Source of the DNA: Christensenellaceae bacterium
Lineage (GTDB): Bacteria > Bacillota > Clostridia > Christensenellales > UBA1750
Reading direction: 5' to 3'
Assembly (NCBI GenBank): GCA_031287285.1
Contig: JAITTC010000047.1
Coordinates: 1-18,502, forward strand
Length of the DNA stretch: 18,502 nt
This document shows, one piece after another, positions 14,857 through 18,502 of the stretch. The notes beneath the pieces were generated by a model that worked only from the letters and a program-made list of their open reading frames with translations, did no database searches and had not been told where the DNA came from. The translations under genes and the position numbers were made by a program. Position 1 is the first letter of the stretch. Every line of letters begins with the position of its first letter.

Positions 14857-14864
14857 AAAGAGCG

Positions 14865-15473
14865 ATGCTGAAGGCGATCATTTTTGACATGTACGGCGTG
14901 ATTCTGAAGGATCCGGACGGGGGCCTGATGCCCTACATCAATGGGTTTTTCCCCAGCCTTGGCATTCGAGATATTTACGAGCCCTGGCATCAGATGGGCA
15001 AGTTCGAGATCACGACCGCCGAGTTCTGGCGGCGGGTTGGCTTCATCGACGACCCTGCAAAGAGCGAGCTCGATTACTTAAACACCATCGAAATGGAAGA
15101 AGGCTTTGCGGAAGCTGCCGAAAGGCTGAAGAGCAGCTACCGCCTGGCCCTGCTTTCGAACGATGTTTCGCAGTGGAGCCGCTTCGTGCGCGAAAAATAC
15201 GCGCTCGACCAGCATTTTGACGCGGTGCTCATCAGCGCGGATGTGGGGCTGAACAAGCCGGATGTGAGAATCTATAAAATGATGCTCGAAAGGCTGAATT
15301 TGAAGGGCGAAGAATGCCTTTTTGTAGACGACAGGCCCAAGAACCTGCTCGGCGCGCGCGAAGCCGGGATGCTGGCGGTGATGTTCGAGCGCGGCCTTGG
15401 CCAGTTCGACGGCAAGCACGTGAGCAGCTTTGCGGAGCTTGCGGACTGGGTCGAGCTTGGGATGCCGCTTTAA
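14865..15473 (+). CDS. HAD-superfamily hydrolase (subfamily IA)
   Basis: The 202-residue cytoplasmic protein shows the HAD motifs in order: motif I IIFDMYGVI with nucleophile Asp8; motif II ALLSNDVS with Ser98; motif III GLNKPDVRIY with Lys131; motif IV CLFVDDRPKN with Asp155/Asp156. In motif I the usual second Asp (DxD) is Tyr10. That Asp acts as general acid in phosphatases, so the reaction may differ from simple phosphate-ester hydrolysis. Similar DxYGV/DxGGV motifs do occur in HAD-IA proteins of unknown function and in dehalogenase-like members. The gene starts 8 nt after the PAP2 stop (weak AAAGAG site), so it completes a three-gene operon. Downstream is array C. Confidence 0.9.
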   Translation: MLKAIIFDMYGVILKDPDGGLMPYINGFFPSLGIRDIYEPWHQMGKFEITTAEFWRRVGFIDDPAKSELDYLNTIEMEEGFAEAAERLKSSYRLALLSNDVSQWSRFVREKYALDQHFDAVLISADVGLNKPDVRIYKMMLERLNLKGEECLFVDDRPKNLLGAREAGMLAVMFERGLGQFDGKHVSSFAELADWVELGMPL

Positions 15474-15581
15474 GGGGGCCGGCGGCCTGGTGCGTGGAAA
15501 CTTGGACGTGCTCTTTAAAGCGCTTTTTGGGCCATGTAGATGGAATTTGCGGCCCATTTGACGCGATCCGCTAACGAATTA
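15474..15581. other. Spacer between the HAD gene and array C
   Basis: About 108 nt with no gene. CCTGGTGCG at 15486-15494 recurs at 15591-15599 in the first, degenerate repeat of array C, 105 nt further on, and may be another worn repeat end. Confidence 0.3.
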
Positions 15582-16211
15582 GGAGCGCAACCTGGTGCGG
15601 GGATGATCTGGATTGCTTCGTTACCACTCGCAATGACGAGAGAGCTTCCCCCGCGCGAGCGGGGGTGATCGCGCGGCTTCGCGGCCATGCCATTGGCCAG
15701 CAGAGCTTCCCCCGCGCGAGCGGGGGTGATCTGGATTGCTTCGCTGACCGTCATTGCGAGGAGCGGAGCGACGAAGCAATCCAGCAGCAATGCGCAGCAA
15801 GCGCTTCTTCAAAAAGGGGAACGCTGGATTGCTTCGTTGCCACTCGCAATGACGAGAGACCTTCCCCCGCGCGAGCGGGGATGATCTGGATTGCCTCGCC
15901 GCCACCCACGAAGAGCGTAAGCGACGCGGCAATTCAGCAGCAATGCGCAAGCGCTTCTTCAAAAAGGAGGACGCTGGATTGCTTCGTCGTCATTGCGAGG
16001 AGCGTAAGCGACGACGCAATCCAGCAGCAATGCGCAAGCGCTTCTTCAAAAAGGAGGACGCTGAATTGCTTCGCCGTCATTGCGAGGAGCGCAGCGACGC
16101 GGCAAGCGCAATGACGAGGGGCCTTTCCCCGCGCGAGCGGGGATGATTCGCCGAGGCGCAGCAAAACGAGGCCCGCCAGCGACCTTTCCCCGCGCGAGCG
16201 GGGATAATTTC
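15582..16211 (+). CRISPR. Array C: type I-E-like CRISPR repeats with palindromic inserts
   Basis: Six 29-nt repeats start at about 15582 (degenerate left half), 15644, 15705, 15860, 16122 and 16183. Steps of 62 (15582-15644) and 61 nt (15644-15705, 16122-16183) fit the I-E period. Unique 32-nt spacers lie at 15673-15704 and 16151-16182. The first slot (15611-15643) is filled by 33 nt of the palindromic element itself. The two remaining intervals (155 and 262 nt) carry one and two palindromic units. Orientation is the same as in arrays A and B. No cas genes lie between it and the flanking housekeeping genes, and no repeat follows 16211. Confidence 0.65.
15611..16121 (+). repeat. Palindromic modular repeats inside array C
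   Basis: Segments 15611-15643, 15734-15859 and 15889-16121 belong to the same palindromic family as in arrays A and B. They hold zero, one and two copies of the approximately 87-nt unit between the TGGATTGCTTCG head and the CGCAATGACGAG tail. The 15734-15859 copy shows a GCAGCAAGCGC variant of the linker. The 15889-16121 block parallels 1603-1836 of array A unit by unit, including the variant CGCCACC start and the long GCGGCAAGCGCAATGACG tail. Confidence 0.85.
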
Positions 16212-16324
16212 GATCTATGCCTGCATTTTCCTTTTCGCATTTTTGCTGATCCAAGGCATGATAGCACGATTTTTTGGCGAATACAACGAAGCGGCCCCCG
16301 CACCGCCCTTTTACCCTTTACGCA

Positions 16325-16353
16325 TTGACTTTTCCCCCTTCTGGCGCTAAGGT
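16325..16353 (+). promoter_or_regulatory. Promoter of the flippase gene
   Basis: TTGACT (16325-16330), a 17-nt spacer and TAAGGT (16348-16353) fit a sigma-A promoter, with a strong -35 and a moderate -10. Transcription would begin near 16360, which excludes the in-frame ATG at 16354 as start and favours ATG 16384. Confidence 0.6.
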
Positions 16354-16383
16354 ATGGGAAGCATGAAAGGCAGGGGACGCGAC

Positions 16384-17976
16384 ATGGCGAAGCGCTCCTT
16401 CGTGGCGGGGGCCGCGATTCTATCGGTAGCTGGGCTGCTGGGCAAGTTCGTGGGCATGTTTTACCGCATCTGGCTGGTGGGGCTCATCGGCACCGAGGGC
16501 GCTGCCTTTTACCAAAGCCCCTACGCACTGTATTCCTTCCTTTTGGTCTTATCCTCGGCGGGGCTTCCAACCGCGATCTCTAAGATGGTTTCAGAGCAGA
16601 GCGCCAGGGGCAACCCGGCCGCGGCGCGGCTGATTTTGGTCAAAACGCGGCGCATTCTCTTCTTCACGGGCCTTGCGGCGAGCCTTTTAATGGCCGCGCT
16701 CGCAGGCGCCGCGGCTTCCGCCACCGGCGACCCCCGCAGCGCTCCCGGCTTTGTTGCGCTGGCGCCCGCCATCTTCTTCGTCTGCCTGATGTCAGCCTAT
16801 CGGGGCTACTTTCAGGGCATGGAAGACATGGCCCCCACGGCGCTTTCCCAAATCGTGGAGCAGCTTGGTAAGGTGCTCTTCGGCTTCGGGCTGGCCATCG
16901 CGCTTCGGCCCCAGGGCGTGATCTGGGGCGCGGTCGGCGCGATCCTGGGCGTGACGATCTCTGAGCTTTTGGGCTTTGCCTGCATGTTCATCAAGTATCT
17001 TCTTCACAGGCGCGGGTCAAAAGACCTGAACGCGGAACCCGGAAAGCCCGTCGAAAGGCTCTATGCCAGGCTCTTTTCCATCGCGATCCCCATCACGATC
17101 GGCGCGTCCGCCATGCCGATCGTCAGCATAGCGGATGCCGCCCTCATCCAAAACCGCCTGCAGTTTTTGGGTTACAGCGTCGAGCAGGCCAGCAGGATGT
17201 ACGGCGCCTTCACCGGCATGGTCATCCCCATCATCAACATGCCGGCGGTCATCACCCTGGCGATCTCGATGGCGCTGGTGCCCGTGATGTCTGGCCTGCA
17301 GGGCTCCGGCGATACCGCCGGCCTGCGCCGCGCCGCAGGCACGGGGCTAAAGCTCGCCTTCCTCTTTGGCTCGGCTGCCGCCGTCGGCCTTGGGCTGCTG
17401 GCGCCCCAGATCATCGCGCTGCTCTTTCGCGGCAGTGCGGAAGGGGCCGAGCTCCTCCTTGGCGGGCAGCTTCTGGCCGTGCTTTCGCCCGCGGTGTTCT
17501 TCCTCTCGGTCGTGCAGGTCACCACGGGCATTTTGCAGGGCTTGGGCAAGCCCTTCCAGCCGGTGATCACCCTGCTTTTGGGCATCGCGCTGAAGATCGC
17601 CCTAAACTATATTCTCATCGGCCTGCCGGGGGTGCACGTGCTGGGCGCCGCCTATTCCACCATCGCCTGCTACGCCGTGGCAGCCGTCGGCAATCTCTAT
17701 TTCGTGCTGCGCTCCACCGGCTTGCGCCTTAGCCTTTCTGCCTATATCCTGCGCCCGGCCCTGGCCGCAGGCGGCATGGCGCTGGCCGTTTGGGGCCTGC
17801 GCTTCTTGGGGCTTTCGCCGCTTCTATCCACGGTGCTCTCGGTCTGCGCCGGGGTTTTGGTCTATGGCACGCTTCTGCTGGGCCTTGGTGGCCTGAGCCG
17901 CGAGGATTTGAGCTTTGTGCCGGGCGGCGCGCGGCTGATCCGGCTCCTTTCCGCGCTGCGCCTCCCCATCCGCTAA
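16384..17976 (+). CDS. SpoVB/YabM-like polysaccharide or lipid-linked sugar flippase (MOP superfamily)
   Basis: The 530-residue membrane protein belongs to the MVF/SpoVB branch of the MOP exporter superfamily, which moves lipid-linked sugars such as peptidoglycan or polysaccharide precursors across the membrane. The N-terminus FVAGAAILSVAGLLGKFVGMFYRI, followed by LIGTEGAAFYQSPYALYSFLLVLSSAGLPTAISK, is the typical first two-helix block. About 14 helices follow along the length, with GMVIPIINMPAVITLAISMALVP near the middle. The start at 16384 is favoured because AGGGG lies seven bases upstream and the promoter places the transcript start after the earlier ATG at 16354. The MazG/YabN-type gene follows after 53 nt, the yabM-yabN order of B. 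subtilis. YabM is therefore the likeliest counterpart, but SpoVB or MurJ roles cannot be excluded. Confidence 0.88.
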   Translation: MAKRSFVAGAAILSVAGLLGKFVGMFYRIWLVGLIGTEGAAFYQSPYALYSFLLVLSSAGLPTAISKMVSEQSARGNPAAARLILVKTRRILFFTGLAASLLMAALAGAAASATGDPRSAPGFVALAPAIFFVCLMSAYRGYFQGMEDMAPTALSQIVEQLGKVLFGFGLAIALRPQGVIWGAVGAILGVTISELLGFACMFIKYLLHRRGSKDLNAEPGKPVERLYARLFSIAIPITIGASAMPIVSIADAALIQNRLQFLGYSVEQASRMYGAFTGMVIPIINMPAVITLAISMALVPVMSGLQGSGDTAGLRRAAGTGLKLAFLFGSAAAVGLGLLAPQIIALLFRGSAEGAELLLGGQLLAVLSPAVFFLSVVQVTTGILQGLGKPFQPVITLLLGIALKIALNYILIGLPGVHVLGAAYSTIACYAVAAVGNLYFVLRSTGLRLSLSAYILRPALAAGGMALAVWGLRFLGLSPLLSTVLSVCAGVLVYGTLLLGLGGLSREDLSFVPGGARLIRLLSALRLPIR

Positions 17977-18029
17977 GCCCCGGCCAGCCCTTTGACCTCA
18001 TGCACAGCTCAAAGAAGGGGGAACTCCTC

Positions 18030-18502
18030 ATGATCACGATCGTTGGCCTTGGCATCCGGCCGGGCGACCTGACCCTCGATGTGCAGAGCAGGCTTCGCTC
18101 CGGGCTGCCCGTGCTCTTGCGCACGGCGCGCCACCCAGCCGCGGACTTCCTCCGCGCGGAGGGCATCCCCTTCCAAAGCTTCGATGCCCTCTACGAGCAA
18201 AGCGAGGATTTTTCGGCGCTCAACGCGGCCATCGCGCAGGCCGTGCTGCAAAACGCCCCCTGCGTCTTCGCCGTGCCGGGCGGCGCTGGCCTCTTCGACG
18301 AAAGCGTGCGCGCCGTGGCAAGCGCGGCGCAAAAAGAAGGCGCCGCCGTCGAGATTTTGCCAGGCATCGGCCTTGCAGAGGCCACGGCAGCCCAAAACCT
18401 CGGCGCTGTTGGGGCCGTAACCCTTGCCGCCGGGGACTTTGGCCCGCGCCTTGCCAACCCGCGCCTGCCGCTCATTCTTGTGGAACTGAACAGCCGCGTG
18501 CT
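18030..18502 (+). CDS. MazG/YabN-type protein, N-terminal SAM-dependent (tetrapyrrole) methylase domain, partial
   Basis: The first 157 codons are present and the gene continues past the right edge. MITIVGLGIRPGDLTL is the glycine-rich start of the tetrapyrrole (corrin/porphyrin) methylase fold. VLLRTARHPAADFLRAEGI and FQSFDALYEQSEDF match the N-terminal domain of Firmicute MazG proteins (YabN) rather than true cobalamin enzymes. CVFAVPGGAGLFDESV and EILPGIG follow as in that family. In the full protein I expect a C-terminal MazG nucleoside-triphosphate pyrophosphohydrolase domain, which lies outside the window and cannot be confirmed. AGGGGG lies nine bases upstream of the ATG. Position right after the YabM-like flippase supports the assignment. 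Confidence 0.85.
   Translation, partial: MITIVGLGIRPGDLTLDVQSRLRSGLPVLLRTARHPAADFLRAEGIPFQSFDALYEQSEDFSALNAAIAQAVLQNAPCVFAVPGGAGLFDESVRAVASAAQKEGAAVEILPGIGLAEATAAQNLGAVGAVTLAAGDFGPRLANPRLPLILVELNSRV

Overview
The window reads as a chromosomal piece of a GC-rich, endospore-forming Firmicute (Clostridia-like). The basis is a clear SpoIIP gene, a SpoVB/YabM-type flippase followed directly by a MazG/YabN-type methylase domain (the yabM-yabN order of Bacillus subtilis, from memory), Gram-positive style lipoproteins and an exported NlpC/P60 protein, and strong AGGAGG-type ribosome sites. Most genes look about 60-70% GC. A finer taxonomic call is not possible from the sequence alone.

Layout. (1) 1-892, minus strand: 5' part of an MFS transporter running off the left edge. 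(2) 1270-2102: repeat array A, then about 700 bases without a convincing gene. (3) 2892-3455: lipoprotein cyclophilin with a textbook sigma-A promoter, convergent with a secreted NlpC/P60 protein (3542-5173, minus); the two share a bidirectional terminator. (4) 5381-6205: RlmA-type 23S rRNA methyltransferase with its own promoter. (5) About 6304-7572: repeat array B. (6) 7690-9583: YobA-like lipoprotein and spoIIP. (7) 9671-10375: alpha/beta hydrolase. (8) 10409-11023: GNAT acetyltransferase interrupted by an in-frame TAG. (9) 11250-12341: membrane-anchored alpha/beta hydrolase with clearly lower GC, probably acquired. (10) 12737-12925: small coiled-coil ORF. (11) 13053-15473: tight cluster of radical SAM protein, PAP2 phosphatase and HAD hydrolase. 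(12) 15582-16211: repeat array C. (13) 16384-17976: YabM/SpoVB-like flippase, then the 5' end of a MazG/YabN-type gene running off the right edge.

The most unusual content is the three repeat arrays A, B and C. Each carries copies of a 29-nt type I-E-like CRISPR repeat (core CCCCGCGCGAGCGGGG), all in the same orientation. Some neighbours sit exactly 61 nt apart with unique 32-nt spacers, as in real I-E arrays. Many of the other repeat-to-repeat intervals are filled by a second, palindromic repeat family (cores TGGATTGCTTCG, CGTCATTGCGAGGAGCG, GGCAATCCAG). Those interval lengths are quantised: 29-nt CRISPR repeat + 12-nt head + 0, 1 or 2 copies of an approximately 87-nt unit + a 22- or 48-nt tail. 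No cas gene is present. The window therefore holds decayed or orphan CRISPR arrays colonised or rebuilt by a modular palindromic element. In array C, half of that element fills one spacer slot exactly.
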